Assembly (NCBI GenBank): GCA_029531795.1 | Contig: JAPEIS010000003.1 | Location: 1,178,001 to 1,242,000, forward strand | From: Sclerotinia nivalis | Lineage: Eukaryota > Ascomycota > Leotiomycetes > Helotiales > Sclerotiniaceae | Direction: 5' to 3' | DNA length: 64,000 nucleotides | Position numbers and translations under genes: made by a program | The notes under the pieces: model-generated | What the model was told of the DNA's origin: nothing | The model's input: the letters and a program-made list of their open reading frames with translations, nothing else | Database searches by the model: none | Shown: piece by piece, positions 1-11,829 of the stretch | How positions within the stretch are numbered: the first letter of the stretch is position 1 | Layout of the letters: each line of letters starts with the position of its first letter

Positions 1-754
1 CCGGCCACTTTTTAGCCGGTCTCTCAGGCAATTTCAATGCATAATAACCCACCCTCTCAATTTCCCCGCTGTCGATCTTGATTGTAACCGCGAATGTATA
101 TCCCACCGCGTTCAAAAATTCTTGCATTTCAACAAATTGGGATTGACTCGGTGGTTCCGCGCGAGCTAATGCGTTGAAAGATGTAGCTTGTTGGAGAGAT
201 ATAGGTCCTTGAGCTCGGAAATATAAATTCACAGTTTGTTTTTGGTAATCCACAGCCACATGTCGCACTTTCTCCAATCTCAACTCCTTGAACCTCTCCT
301 CATGTCGTCTCAGACTTTCTGGTACACCTTCGGCGCCTAATATATCATCAAGAGGTCTCATCCCACCCATGTAAACCCATGCCTTCACCAATCCCTTCTC
401 GGCGTCAAAATCGCATGACTCTTCGGGTGTCCCATCGTACAACGAACTCCAGGAAGTAACTAACTTCCCTAATGTATTGACAATATCAGGAGACAGGAGA
501 CCGGCAGATGAGGCAATGGATACAGTATCTATCGGTTCCCGGGAATAGAACCGGTAGTTTAAAGCATCACCTGGACGATCCGTTACACGCCAGAGAACAA
601 CACCGTTGTGGAAGGAATGGGAAAATATGGAGAGAACCTTTAGGGTTGTGGGCTCGGAGTATGGTGCGTTGATTGCCGCTGAGAGGTTTCGAATATCGTC
701 TAGGAAGCGCAATTGATTGAATTTTGAAGACTTGGAGACCAGTTGAACAACCAT
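1..754 (-). CDS. ABBA-type aromatic prenyltransferase (CloQ/NphB-like), 3' end beyond the window
   Basis: Reading the minus strand from the ATG at 754 gives one uninterrupted frame of about 251 residues that runs off the left edge. The family is usually about 300 residues, so roughly the last 50 are missing. It begins MVVQLVSKSSKFNQLRFLDD and contains VRHVAVDYQKQTVNLYF, which matches the NphB strand with the DYKK-QVNLYF pattern, followed by a strand ending in GEIERVGYYAL. Enzymes of this soluble beta/alpha-barrel family attach a prenyl group to an aromatic ring without a DDxxD metal motif. Fungal members described from Botrytis, Sclerotinia and Aspergillus terreus dimethylallylate 2,7-dihydroxynaphthalene (family knowledge). 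The substrate here is inferred only. No intron is visible and no biosynthetic partner lies to its right within 2 kb. Its left neighbours are unseen. Confidence 0.82.
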   Translation of the reverse strand, partial: MVVQLVSKSSKFNQLRFLDDIRNLSAAINAPYSEPTTLKVLSIFSHSFHNGVVLWRVTDRPGDALNYRFYSREPIDTVSIASSAGLLSPDIVNTLGKLVTSWSSLYDGTPEESCDFDAEKGLVKAWVYMGGMRPLDDILGAEGVPESLRRHEERFKELRLEKVRHVAVDYQKQTVNLYFRAQGPISLQQATSFNALARAEPPSQSQFVEMQEFLNAVGYTFAVTIKIDSGEIERVGYYALKLPERPAKKWP

Positions 755-2821
755 TTCGCCCTTTAAGTAACAGTTGTTCGATGGGACACGACTATCCCAT
801 GATTATGGTTCTGGGAATCCAAGGTTTTATACCCAGATAAACTTCCCCAAGCCCAAGCTGTGATTCCGTGTGACCATGTCAAAGTCTCGGCATGCATGCA
901 AAGTGACTAAACCGGTATTCAATCCCCAAGCCTTGTAAGGGTCTGATTTTGATTTTATGATAGAAATCGTGAACGGTCCATTCAGAAATGAAATGATTGA
1001 ATTGCGGAAGACCAAAATATGCAAAACACAAGGATTGAATTCTCACCGCTATGTTTCCAGTATTAGCCGATGATGCATGGAATCTGCAGAAACTCCCTGA
1101 ACCGTGGTAATGGGATGATATCTTGATGCATGTAAGCAGTTCCCCATGTATTTTTTTGGGAATTCGCTGTCTGTATTGGCAAATGTGACGTTGGATGTGG
1201 AGAGTCAACCTTATCCCGGTGCTATGGTGTGGGGCGGAATAACCTACTTGGGATTATGCTGGGTCGGTTAATCCGAAGACCAGGAATAAGCTGAAATCTG
1301 ATTACATATCACAACCACCTCTTTCCGATATTAAACACACCGGTTATGTTTTTGCCTATAGTCTCATTAAAAGATCAATGCGATACTCAGGAAGAAGGTC
1401 AAGCACACGTTCGATGTTGGAGTCTGAGAAAAGGAGGTAAAGAAACGTTCGAGTTGGTTTTTTGATGTGGGTCAAGCTTGATAATCTTAACTCTTTTGAC
1501 GATATCGGACGAGCAATTGGGAAATAAACACGACATTCGAATGCATATTCCTATAGGTTCGGTATCGCAGTTCTTTTCCGCTTTCTCTTCGCCTGCATGG
1601 CGGCCGAAAAATCATCGTCAGAATTTGAAGGAATGAGCTTGTGTCTTGTCGTATTCTGATTCTGAGGAAGGGCTCTCGATACGGGGTTCTGACTACCAAC
1701 CGGAATCTTGTGGTGCTTCGACTGAGGTCGAAATGGATTCGGACCTATCTTTGTCTTTCGTAAAAGCTTTTGTCACCGGTCTTCCACCTAGTAAACTCCC
1801 ACAGGTCGAACCCACCGAGCTGGTAGTTTGTGTGAACCTTGCGCGGAATTGAAATCATGAAATAAAATCTGGAGGCCATAGAAATTTCCACGATGAGTAC
1901 GATCAATGATGGAAATCGAATCGGTGATTTTTGTTAAGAAGAATGGATGAACTAAATAAGACAAACAGAACGAAGTAATTGTATCCTTCTCAGAACAATT
2001 CACACCATTTTCTTCAAAAGTCGTAACATTCTCCCAGCAACGTGCTGTTTCCAGAGAACTTCAGAAAGCCTTGATAATTGCTTTCTGAAAAAGAAAACAC
2101 TCATGAGGGTGGAACTTGAGTGCATGCCGTCCTAGAAAGGAAAGAAATGGTTGAACATTGAACTTTGATATACCGCGGTCGAACTCATCTTCTTTCGAAA
2201 CCATTGCAACTTAGTGTTTCGCATCCTCAATGGATAAATATCCTCCCATGTCCAAAAATGCGGGATAATACCTTGTTAACTTTTCATGAAATCGATGAAG
2301 ATGATTTGCATGGCGAGATGGTCGGAGATCTATCTGAGGATTGTAATGATTTGTATGAGCCGGGGATTCTGGTTTGGAACGATCCGTCAAGTAGGTAGGA
2401 AATCACGTAGGGGTTTGCAAGGAAGTGAGGGGTTCTTGCTAAAGGGTTGGTATGAAATCATCGAAGCTTCGAATAGGTAGAGAGCATTGAGGGATGAGAA
2501 CAAGCTAGTCATTGAGGTTTGAACTAGAGGCCGAATCGTGACGGTAGGTTTCTCTTTCTTTCTCCCCGAGTATTTCGGCTGCGCACATGGTGCAGGTCTT
2601 GCTGGTTTTCGTCGTCAAGCCTGAGAACGCGCGATCTGGGCCCAAGTAGCTATATATATGTGGACGTTGAATGCAAAATATCAATTTGGAAAGTTTATCG
2701 GGTATCTGAATTTATGCCAAAATAAGAAGTATGCCCCATTTATCCAATATTCTCAACAAATAAACTCCACCAATGCCAAATCCTGTCATAATGCATAATT
2801 ATCTCATACTACTCACCAATT
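755..2821. other. Gene-poor stretch with one possible gene relic
   Basis: About 2 kb lie between the prenyltransferase start and the end of the Pol kappa gene, which points left. An ATG at 1597 opens a short frame starting MAAEKSSSEFEGMS. It stops near 1657, while another frame open from 1646 to 1852 begins SYSDSEEGLSIRG. A third open stretch runs 2165-2398 and is acidic (EIDEDDLHGEMVGDLSEDC). These pieces could be a decayed or strongly spliced gene, but I recognise no family and cannot join them with good splice signals. The rest looks non-coding. Confidence 0.3.
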
Positions 2822-4905
2822 TCAGAAACATAACTTTCGTTGTTTAGGGTCACTAGGGGTATTTCCTTTATCTTTTGATTTCTCCCCTGGTTTAGGCTTT
2901 CGCGAACTAACCATTAGAGATTTATGGTTACTCCCAGATGCGGCTGGTGTCCCAGGCGTCCCTGATGTCTCCTGGACTATGTCTCTAATTGTTTGCCTCG
3001 ATAGACAAAGATCTATGTGCTCATTGAATTCTCTTTCGTTTGTTGCTTGAGGCCGCTGACAAACAGGACAATCCCACCATTCCTCCTCTATCACGGCATC
3101 ATCGTTGGGTCTAGGATTCGGCACAATTTCCTTCCCATGATGCCGTCGGGGATCATTTTCTTCGCGCTGACTTAAACTTTCAATTTCCTTGAATTCTTCT
3201 TCCCGTTCTTGGCGCTCCGCATCTTCAAAGATGAGTTCTTCGGGCCAAACTTCCCATTGCTCTTCTAAGTCATTGTCTTGGAGATTTGAGGCTTTTCGTT
3301 TTATTCCAGATGACAAATACTTGCTCTCATTATCGCCTACACCATTCTCCGTAGAGTCTTGTTTTCGAAAACCAAAAAAGGCCATTGTATCAGGCTTCTT
3401 CATGCTGACTAAATTTGTACATCGGAGTCCCATTAGCCGCAATGTCATACCTGGGATTTCCGTCTCCAGTTTCTCCAGTATGGGGAGAGAATATTTATAC
3501 AAATCATCAGCTGAACAGACAGCTTTAGGTGGGGCGGCCTGTCTTGTGAGTACCTCGTAAGTTTTCAGTTTCACTTTAAGAACTAGAGTGCGCCCCTTGA
3601 ACTGTGTTCGTTGCATGTCTTTTTCCAGCTCTTCGGCTGTCCGTCGGAGTTTGCCTCGAAGTTCTGTAGCATCATTCATGTCACCAAATGTACTTTCTGT
3701 TCCGACGCTTTTGCGTGTGTACTCCTCGGCTGGCTTGACGTCTATTCTTCCAAGCCCAAGATAGCATTGCATGAGAAAGATAAATGCCTTATCTCCGAAT
3801 AATTTTGGTAGATATTGCCGCACACTGTAAATGTCTCCACATGTATCGACCCCTATGGCACCTAACTCTCTCTCAAACACTCGGCCAATCCCATTGACTT
3901 TACGGGTTGGAAGATCTCGCATAAATTTCATGATCTCAATTCGATCATTTGGGACACGATATTGGCCATTAGGTTTGTTCTTATTCGAACATATTTTGGC
4001 CTGGTCATGTTTTGTTAGCATGTTTAAGTTAGTCTCAGCGTCTCCAGAAACAGCTTGGTGATAATGACGCCCCGTCCATTATATAGCCCGCCTCTTGGCT
4101 TGCGGGATACACTCACTATCTTCGCATTAGCTGCAATACCAGCTGATATTGTAACCTTCGTCTTCTCATGAACCTCTCTTCTCAACTGTTCAACAGCAGC
4201 CTCCGGATCAATATCATTCTTTTGACAATATTCCGTGATATTGAGATATGCCTCATCGATACTCGCACTCTCGAATCTGGGATCATAGTCTACCAGAATC
4301 TCCCGAACTTCTTGCGCCTTCGCAGTATATTTATCGAAATTCAGAGGCACCTGAATAAGTTGCGGGCACAACTTCTTCGCTATGAATCCCGCCATCGCAC
4401 TTCTGACCCCAAATCGTCGCGCATGGTAGTTGCATGTTGTAACCACTCCTTTCCCAACAGAAAATGGAACATCTTTCAACTCCGGACGATCAAGCTCCTC
4501 TACTGCAGCGTAAAATGCGTCGCAATCAATATGGACGATTGTTTGACTCAAATCTCTTGTGAGCTCGAGCTCCGCAATTGCAGTGTCTGCTCTTCGACAA
4601 TCGTGAGCTAAATCAAGCTTCTCCAATTCAGCCTTCTTTGCCAATATTCGTTCAATCTTAACCGTCAAAGTTTTGTCCCGTTCCTCTTCATGGTTGAAAT
4701 ATTTGGATCCCTTCGAGGCGTTGTAGATAATCTCGGAAACCTGATTATAAAGTCAGAGGCGACAAACATGTTTCAGTCGCGACATTCTTACCTTTGACTG
4801 GTCTACGGAATCTTGTCCGGATTTCGTAAGAGACGGGCCCAGTAAAGAGTATTTGAGAGACTTGTGCTCATTGTCGTCCTTTTCGGGAGTTTCTTCGGAT
4901 GCCAT
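2822..4905 (-). CDS. POLK: DNA polymerase kappa (Y-family, DinB-like) with a UBZ zinc finger
   Basis: Three exons are read on the minus strand: 4905-4792, 4740-4117 and 4000-2822. The introns are 51 bp (GTAAGA...CAG) and 116 bp (GTGAGT...CAG). The product is about 638 residues. The N-terminal part carries the family's KGSKYF segment. The palm has VHIDCDAFYAAVEE (Asp110, Asp112) and ASIDEAY (Asp200, Glu201), the metal-binding acidic residues. GIAANAKIAKICSNKNKPNG spans the second splice junction and fits Pol kappa closely, which fixes that intron. The thumb and little-finger regions follow (LPTRKVNGIGRVFE, then ERKS-like RKSVGTESTFGD). A C2HC UBZ4 finger near residues 557-578 (C557, C560, H574, C578) would bind ubiquitinated PCNA. 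It bypasses lesions such as minor-groove dG adducts in the nucleus. It is divergent from MEF1. Confidence 0.93.
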
Positions 4906-5292
4906 GTCGCAATGTCCATACTCGACCCATGGTGGATGTAAGAAACGCGAAAGGCATAATTATTTGACGCGCTGTCACGCTTCGATTAAAGATTTCTCTT
5001 ACGTAAGCAATTTGAGATATTCCTTGGAACAAACCTCAAAATGCGAATATCCATATTTGTACTTAATGCAATACTATTCTTGTAGACATTAGAAGATACT
5101 GTATATAGGAGCATCTTTATAAGACTATATATACGGACTTTCCAAAAAGCCAAAAGTAAGTTCATGGTGGGAATGGGAAAAATGATTGTGAACGGACTCG
5201 GCTAAACTTACTCCGATGTATTCGATCGATAAAAAAAAGTTAAGCAAGCATGTTACTGAATAGATGAATGATCTTACAATCTAGTAGCAATC
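4906..5292. promoter_or_regulatory. Divergent intergenic region, Pol kappa (-) / MEF1 (+)
   Basis: 387 bp separate the two start codons, so both promoters must lie here. It is AT-rich, with TATATA tracts near 5100-5135. An A-rich leader precedes the MEF1 ATG. I see no specific operator. Confidence 0.5.
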
Positions 5293-7772
5293 ATGAGTAT
5301 GCATAGAGTAGCCCGCGCTGTGGCTTCATCCGAAGCTTGCGCTGGAGCGCTACGTGGAAGTGTCCCGAGAACAAGATTTTTGTGCTTGAATGCCCCCGTT
5401 CAAAGGCTCGGAGCAAGAAATGCGTTACTCGGTGCTGGGTTGGGAGCAAAGAGACATTTCTCTCAATCGCCGATTATTAGAGCTGGTGTTGCCCAAGCTG
5501 TGTTAGAAAAGGCCGCAGCGGATCCATCAGCCCTTACCCAGGAAGCAATTGTTGATAACCTTAATGCCGCAGAGAGGGATCGATTGAGGAGGATTAGGAA
5601 TATTGGCATTGCAGCACATATCGACAGTGGCAAAACGACTGCCACAGAACGAGTTCTTTTTTATACTGGACGAATCAATGCTATACACGAAGTTCGAGGA
5701 AAGGATGCAGTCGGCGCAAAGATGGATTCTATGGAATTGGAGAGGGAAAAGGGTATTACAATTCAGTCCGCAGCTACGTTCTGCGACTGGATGAAGGTTG
5801 AGAATGGAAAGGAGGAGAAATACCATATAAATTTGATCGATACACCCGGACATATTGATTTTACAATTGAGGTCGAGAGAGCTTTGCGAGTGTTGGATGG
5901 AGCCGTCATGATTCTTTGCGCCGTTAGTGGAGTTCAGAGTCAAACAATCACCGTGGACAGACAAATGCGAAGATATAATGTTCCTCGTATCAGTTTTATC
6001 AACAAGATGGACAGGATGGGTGCCAACCCTTTTAAGGCGGTCGAACAAATCAATCAAAAGCTACGAATCCCAGCAGCAGCACTTCAAGTCCCAATTGGTT
6101 CAGAAGACAGCTTCAATGGTGTTGTTGATTTGATCAGAATGAAGGCTATCTACAACGATGGACCCAAGGGAGAAATCATCAGAGAGACTGACGAGATTCC
6201 GGAGGAACTGAAGCAATTATGCGAAGAGAAGAGAGCTCTGTTGATCGAAACATTGGCCGATGTTGATGACGAAATTGCCGAAATCTTCTTGGATGAGAGG
6301 ACTCCATCTATTGAACAAATGAAGGCTGCCATCAGACGTGCAACCATTAACTTAAAATTCACACCTGTCTTAATGGGAAGTGCATTGGCAGACAAGTCAG
6401 TGCAGCCCATGCTTGATGCAGTCTGTGATTATCTACCAAATCCTGCCGAAGTAGAGAATTTGGCGCTCGACAAGCGAAGAGCTGAAGCCCCTGTGAAGCT
6501 TGTCTCTTACAATGAGCTTCCATTCGTCGGCCTGGCCTTCAAGCTCGAAGAAAGTAATTATGGTCAATTGACCTATATTCGGGTTTACCAAGGATCCTTG
6601 AGAAAGGGCATGAACGTGTTCAATGCTAGAACTGACAAGAGAGTCAAGATTCCCAGAATTGTGCGAATGCATTCCAACGAGATGGAAGAAGTTCCTGAAA
6701 TCGGTGCTGGAGAGATCTGTGCTGTGTTTGGAGTTGATTGCGCTTCTGGAGATACTTTTACCGATGGTGGCTTACCATACTCGATGTCTTCTATGTTCGT
6801 ACCAGATCCTGTCATTTCCTTGTCCATCAAACCCAAGACGACCAAAGATGGATCCAACTTCAGTAAGGCTATGAATCGATTCCAGCGTGAGGATCCAACG
6901 TTCCGTGTCCATGTCGATGCTGAAAGTCAGGAAACCATTATTTCTGGTATGGGAGAATTGCATCTTGATATCTACGTGGAGCGAATGCGAAGAGAGTACA
7001 AGGTCGAAGTTGAAACCGGTAAACCTCAAGTCGCTTACAGAGAGACCATCACTGAACATGTCACATTTGATCACACTCTCAAGAAACAAACTGGAGGTGC
7101 TGGAGATTACGCTCGTGTCGTTGGTTTCATGGAACCTATAGAGTCTGGTCCAAACGGTTATGCCCCATCTACTTTCAAGGAAGAAGTTACTGGAGGTTCC
7201 ATTTCCGATAAATTTTTATTCGCTTGTGAAAAGGGATTCCTCGCCTCCTGTGAAAAGGGTCCTCTTCTCGGTCACCCCGTCCTCGGTACCCATATGGTTG
7301 TTAACGATGGTGCAACCCATATGACGGATTCTTCCGAAATGGCTTTCAAGAATGCCACTCAACAAGCTTTCCGAAAAGCTTTTAAGGAAGCTAAACCACA
7401 AGTTCTCGAGCCTCTCATGAAAACTACGATTACAGCACCCAACGAATTCCAGGGTAACATTGTCGGTTTACTGAATAAGAGAAATGCTATCATTAGTGAT
7501 ACGGAAATTGGACCAGAAGATTTCACTCTCATTGCGGATTGTAGTTTGAATGCTATGTTTGGATTTAGTTCGCAATTGAGGGCGGCTACACAAGGAAAGG
7601 GAGAGTTTGGTATGGAGTTTAGTCATTATGCTCCTGCGCCAGGACAGTTACAGTAAGACCTTTTCCCCATCTCTTCACCTCTATTCTTCGAATGTAACAT
7701 ACTGACACCCCATCTAGAAAAGAGCTCATTGCCAATTATGAAAAGGCACAAGCCGATAGACATAAGAAGTAA
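5293..7772 (+). CDS. MEF1: Mitochondrial elongation factor G1
   Basis: Two exons (5293-7652 and 7718-7772) are joined across a 65-bp intron (GTAAGA...CTAG), giving 804 residues. The intron falls just before the last 18 codons, and the tail reads [17 protein letters not shown]. The first 60 or so residues are Arg/Ala-rich and end RHFSQSP, a mitochondrial targeting sequence with a likely cleavage site. GTPase motifs are in order: AHIDSGKT (108-115), the [10 protein letters not shown] switch I, DTPGHIDF and NKMD. The later beta-barrel, ribosomal-S5-like and EF-G C-terminal domains are intact ([22 protein letters not shown]). It translocates tRNA and mRNA on the mitoribosome using GTP. Yeast Mef1 is slightly shorter. 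Nothing is missing. Confidence 0.97.
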
Positions 7773-8364
7773 CTCTGCATGGTTGAAAATGGTTAGGAGG
7801 ACCGAAAGAACCAGTCAAATTTCGAAGATGTGTTAATAAATGATGAGATATACCCCGCAAAGATATAAAAGGGCATAAAAATCCTATACCACGGTTCCAC
7901 AGAGAAGGGAATTAGATTTACGGATATACGAACTTCGAGGGGCGTACAAAATTAAAAGTTTCCAGGAGTGCATGAGATCATGGTTTGGATGGATGGTTGA
8001 TTGGGTGGTTGAGGGATAGGCTGGAGGCTAAGTTAATATACCTAGACCTATACTGTATATTACTTTATCGAATAGATGAACAAAGACCTCTCGACTTTTT
8101 ATGACAGGAATGAATGGAAGATGTTCAATATTGGAGTGAATGTTAGTGCCGGTGCCAGTGCGATGTGTAATCAATTTTTGAATGTTTATGGAAAGTGTCA
8201 AAATGTATATTAGAGGAAGGTGGGAGGAAAATAGAGCTTGCGAAGGGATCATTAAACGTGAAGGGGGAGCAGGGGAATGAATAGACATGTCACACAAGGA
8301 GCTCATCACTGCTCTCTGAAAATAGAAATCACAATTGGCTCAGTCACTAAAAATCTCTCCACAA

Positions 8365-8393
8365 CACCTCACACCTCACACCTCACACCTCAC
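8365..8393. repeat. Heptamer tandem array (ACCTCAC)n
   Basis: About four perfect ACCTCAC units lie in tandem and are followed by an A-run. It sits in the MEF1 downstream region. Confidence 0.85.
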
Positions 8394-8626
8394 AAAAAAA
8401 AGTCCAACAGCATACAGATCTACCTCTCTCACTATACACACTTAACAAATATTACAACTCGCATATGTAATAAGTAATACAATCACCTAGTGACCGCTAA
8501 CTAGTTCCAATACCTAGTTCATGACATCATATCCCCGCTCACTAGATAGCTTCGTAGCTTCACTAACTTCACATCACAAAACTAAAATCTAGTACAGCAC
8601 AAGACTACAAAGGAAAATCCAGTACT

Positions 8627-8661
8627 ACCTACTTCCCTACTTCCCTACTTCCCTACTTCCT
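8627..8661. repeat. Octamer tandem array (CCCTACTT)n
   Basis: Roughly four units of CCCTACTT are arranged head to tail. This is a simple replication-slippage repeat. Confidence 0.85.
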
Positions 8662-9552
8662 GCAACTAACTACTCTACTCTAATCATAAACCCACCATAC
8701 ACAAACTCAGCCCGCTCCAAGCCCTACTCCGCTCCAAGCCCTACTACCCCGTAATCTAGTCTACCAACTTACTAACATAGCATAACGACCAATACTCGCA
8801 TCTTAGACTTTGGGACAATTCAACCTCACTCAATCCATCACCATATCACCATCCAAAGCATAAATTCTAATTATTCCCCCTCTGAGAATCTCCCAGAGTC
8901 TCCCTACGAAGTATAGGTATGAGCTAAATCTCTTTTTGCAGTTTAATACAGGTTGATGCATTTTAAGGAAATCTACTTGACATCATCATTGAGGGCGGGC
9001 TGTAGGTTATTGGGTTAATGAGACAACGGAGGAAAATTGGAGGGTGGGGGAAATGTTGTGAATATGTAGATAGATATATATATACGATGGGATATTTCAT
9101 GAGGAAGAGAGACGAAATCTATGATTTGTGATTGATGTGCGGACTAATTGGATAACTCTTTGCCGAGCTAGTGTTGTTTGAAAGTCCCAATTCTTAGATG
9201 GTTGGAAGAGAGTACTGGTTAGGTAGTATAACTCACTGGTATGAGACCTTTGAACGAATGGCTGGATAGCCAAAACACAGGTACGAAGAGACAAATGAGA
9301 TAAATTTGTGCAGGAAATGCGGTATCATTCATCTGTTTGCTTGGAAATTGCAAAAACAAGAGTTCAGTAATTCATTCCGTACCCATACACATTCGCATTC
9401 CCGTCCCTATTCCCATCCATTTTCATAATCACATCTCGTCGTCCATATTCATTGTTCTCATTCTGGCATCCACATCCCATACCAAACATCAACATACTCC
9501 CTTGCACTTATAAATCAAAAACTCCCCCCCAGTGAATCAGAGGAAGTTGACC

Positions 9553-10221
9553 TTAAGCACCCCCTTCCCTCTTAGCATATTCCTCCTCAATAGCCTCTTC
9601 GTATCTCTTCTCCGCACTCTCCCTATCGCCCTCAATCGGACTCGTAGGATCCTCCCTCAAAACACCCTTATTGACCAATTCTTCCGGTTGCGGGCGATGA
9701 CTTAATTTCTCATTCAAACTATCGGCACGCATATGTTTCTGCAGTTCTTTTTGTTGTGCTTGGATACCTGGGGCTGCGGTTGTAGAGGAGAGGATATTAC
9801 CTGATATCCATTGTTAGTTTTTATTTCGCTTTGGATTAAACTTAGAAGTGGAAGTAAATTAAAAACATACGTTCAACCAAATCCTCTTTAGTAGGACGAT
9901 GTTCCAAATTCTTCTTCAAACTATCCGAAATTCTTTGTTGTTCGAGTGCATGTTGAGCACTTTGAAGACCACTATTTCGTTTACCCCGCAGTTAGCGCAT
10001 TGAGTTCAGATCGCTGTCTTCACTCTAAAGAGCCCTAAAAAGGATATGGAAGAAGAAACATACGGCGCAGCATCAGTATCCAATAAAATATGTCTCTCCT
10101 TCAACTCATGAGCCGTAGGTCTATTAGTATACAACTTCTCTAAACTCTTCTGACGCTCATGTTGTGCCAGTCTCACGAGAGGAGTTGTATCGACGAGGGG
10201 TTCTTCCTTTTGTTCGGACAT
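9553..10221 (-). CDS. RPEL-repeat protein (predicted G-actin binding)
   Basis: Three minus-strand exons (10221-10064, 9971-9871, 9800-9553) encode 168 residues. The introns are 92 bp and 70 bp, both with GTATGT donors. There are three evenly spaced RPEL motifs: YTNRPTAHELKERHIL, LEHRPTKEDLVERNIL and LSHRPQPEELVNKGVL. Each is followed by a DTDAAP or STTAAPGIQ-type linker. The RPEL motif binds monomeric actin in animal MRTF and Phactr proteins. Small fungal proteins made almost only of RPEL motifs are known but poorly studied. The repeated linker AAPGLQSAQ / AAPGIQAQQ across a splice junction supports the exon joins. There is no signal peptide, membrane segment or catalytic domain. Actin binding is inferred from the motif alone. 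Confidence 0.88.
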
Positions 10222-11829
10222 CTTTGTGGAAGCGTTTGTAGGAGAATGTGTTTATAAGAAGTATTCAATCGTAAGTCAAACTGTTATTTCAAGAAGCGTA
10301 TATGCTACCAGAGAACTGTGTGTGTTTGGGAGAGAAATTTATTTGTATGGATTGTATTTAGTTGGTTGCTACAGCAAAACAAAAGGAAAGAAACAAAAGC
10401 TTGAAATGGTTGGACTCGTGATGCTGCTTTGGAATACCCCGGCAACCAATGACGGAATTACTGTGGGTGCGGGGCTCGAGCCGCTGACGGAGAATTGAAC
10501 GAGGGGCTAAAACAGTCCGGAAGTGGTGCAATCTTCTTCAACTTTTGTATATATACGATTTATTCTTGATTAATTAGATATCTAGTTAGGTATCTAGATA
10601 TCTAATAGACGATTCTAACTTCTGAATAGAGAAGTTAACCCTAACCCTAATATATCTTAATGAAAGTAGACATCTAGAAATCTCTACTTCTAGATGTGCA
10701 GCCTTAAAAGTTGAAACTATTATACATGATATGTGAAATCTAAAACAAAACGAGATTTAACGTGCGGTTGATGTGAGGTCCGGTTCAATGAAGGAAGATC
10801 ACAGTGCACAAAGAAAGTTCTCACAATCATATCATACATGCATCATTCAATTCCAAGATCAAATGAAGATCAAGTGATAAAAAAATCTTTACAATACATT
10901 TTATAGTTATCTTTACTTTAAATTTTAAGAGATTTGTCATTTTTTGAATTTCTTAAAAACAAACTCCCCCTTTCATTGCGCCATCCCATCCCATCCCATT
11001 CCACCACATCATATCCTAGCACACCAGGCAGCTTCATGTTACATATTTGGCTTTTCATTTGTTCCGAGCTCGTGATCTAGCAAGCACTAGATTCCTGTCT
11101 AGCAAGTGCTGGGACATGTCTATCAAGACTCATTTTTTGCCAATGTAGCTAAATAGCTGGATAAATATTGGGAGGTAAATGATCTCGTAGATAGCCCGTC
11201 ATTTATTGGTCCCCCAATATCTGTTCACCCCCGCGGGGAAACTCCCCACACACCTTTCGATAAATGGATGTTACATCCAAGTTATCCTCATTTCTCACCC
11301 CCTCAGCTTCTCTCCACATCAATCCGTCAGATCGCCTTAAAAACCCTTCCTTCCTAACCGCTCGTTACTCATTCATCCATCGTAGAAGAAATAACAATCG
11401 CTACATTGTCTGCCCAAACCCCAAAGTTTGCAACGCAGCAGAGCTAAAAGAAATAAATACCACTGAAAGAATCTTCACTCTCATGAATCTTTTATGAACA
11501 TGAACGGCATTTTGTTGTACACATGAACATAAAATTGGTATGTCCGAAGATGATTTTGGTCACCGGGGCAAAATCATCTGTCTTCACCAAATTTGATAAT
11601 GGTCGTGAAGGCTAGGAAGTGGTTGATCGTTCGTAGAGTAGAGAAAAAAAAAGCCCCCAGTATACCAGACGCCGTAAAACTTTTGCAAAGATAACATCGA
11701 GTATGGCCCGCATCCAGGTTAGACAAGAAGTAGAAGCAATCAAATCGATCCCACACCTATCAAAGAAAGATGAAGACGAAGCGAAATCCAGCCACTAAGT
11801 GGGTAGAACTTTTTTCTTAATATGCGTAT
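10222..11829. other. Intergenic region with a telomere-like tract
   Basis: About 1.6 kb separate the RPEL gene start and the end of the Pumilio gene, both on the minus strand. The region is AT-rich. It contains an interstitial AACCCTAACCCTAA at about 10632-10648, repeated ATCTAGATATCTAG-like palindromes around 10575-10605, and a short CCCAT array near 10981-11000. Frames at 10226-10498 and 11264-11497 look random. Confidence 0.6.

Larger units (their letters stand above)
7773..9552. other. Convergent 3' region with short tandem repeats
   Basis: The stretch lies between the ends of MEF1 (+) and the RPEL gene (-). It is probably the two 3' UTRs plus spacer. It holds two microsatellite-like arrays (listed separately) and no convincing open frame. 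The short frames at 8028-8477 and 9097-9294 show no coding character. Confidence 0.6.

Noticed and set aside
5527..6057. 176-codon frame antisense to MEF1
   Set aside because: It overlaps conserved MEF1 GTPase codons and shows no family match. It is a shadow of strong codon bias on the other strand.
10440..10505. tRNA-like GGGGCTCGAGCC segment
   Set aside because: The T-loop consensus TTCRA is absent and no acceptor or anticodon arms can be paired.
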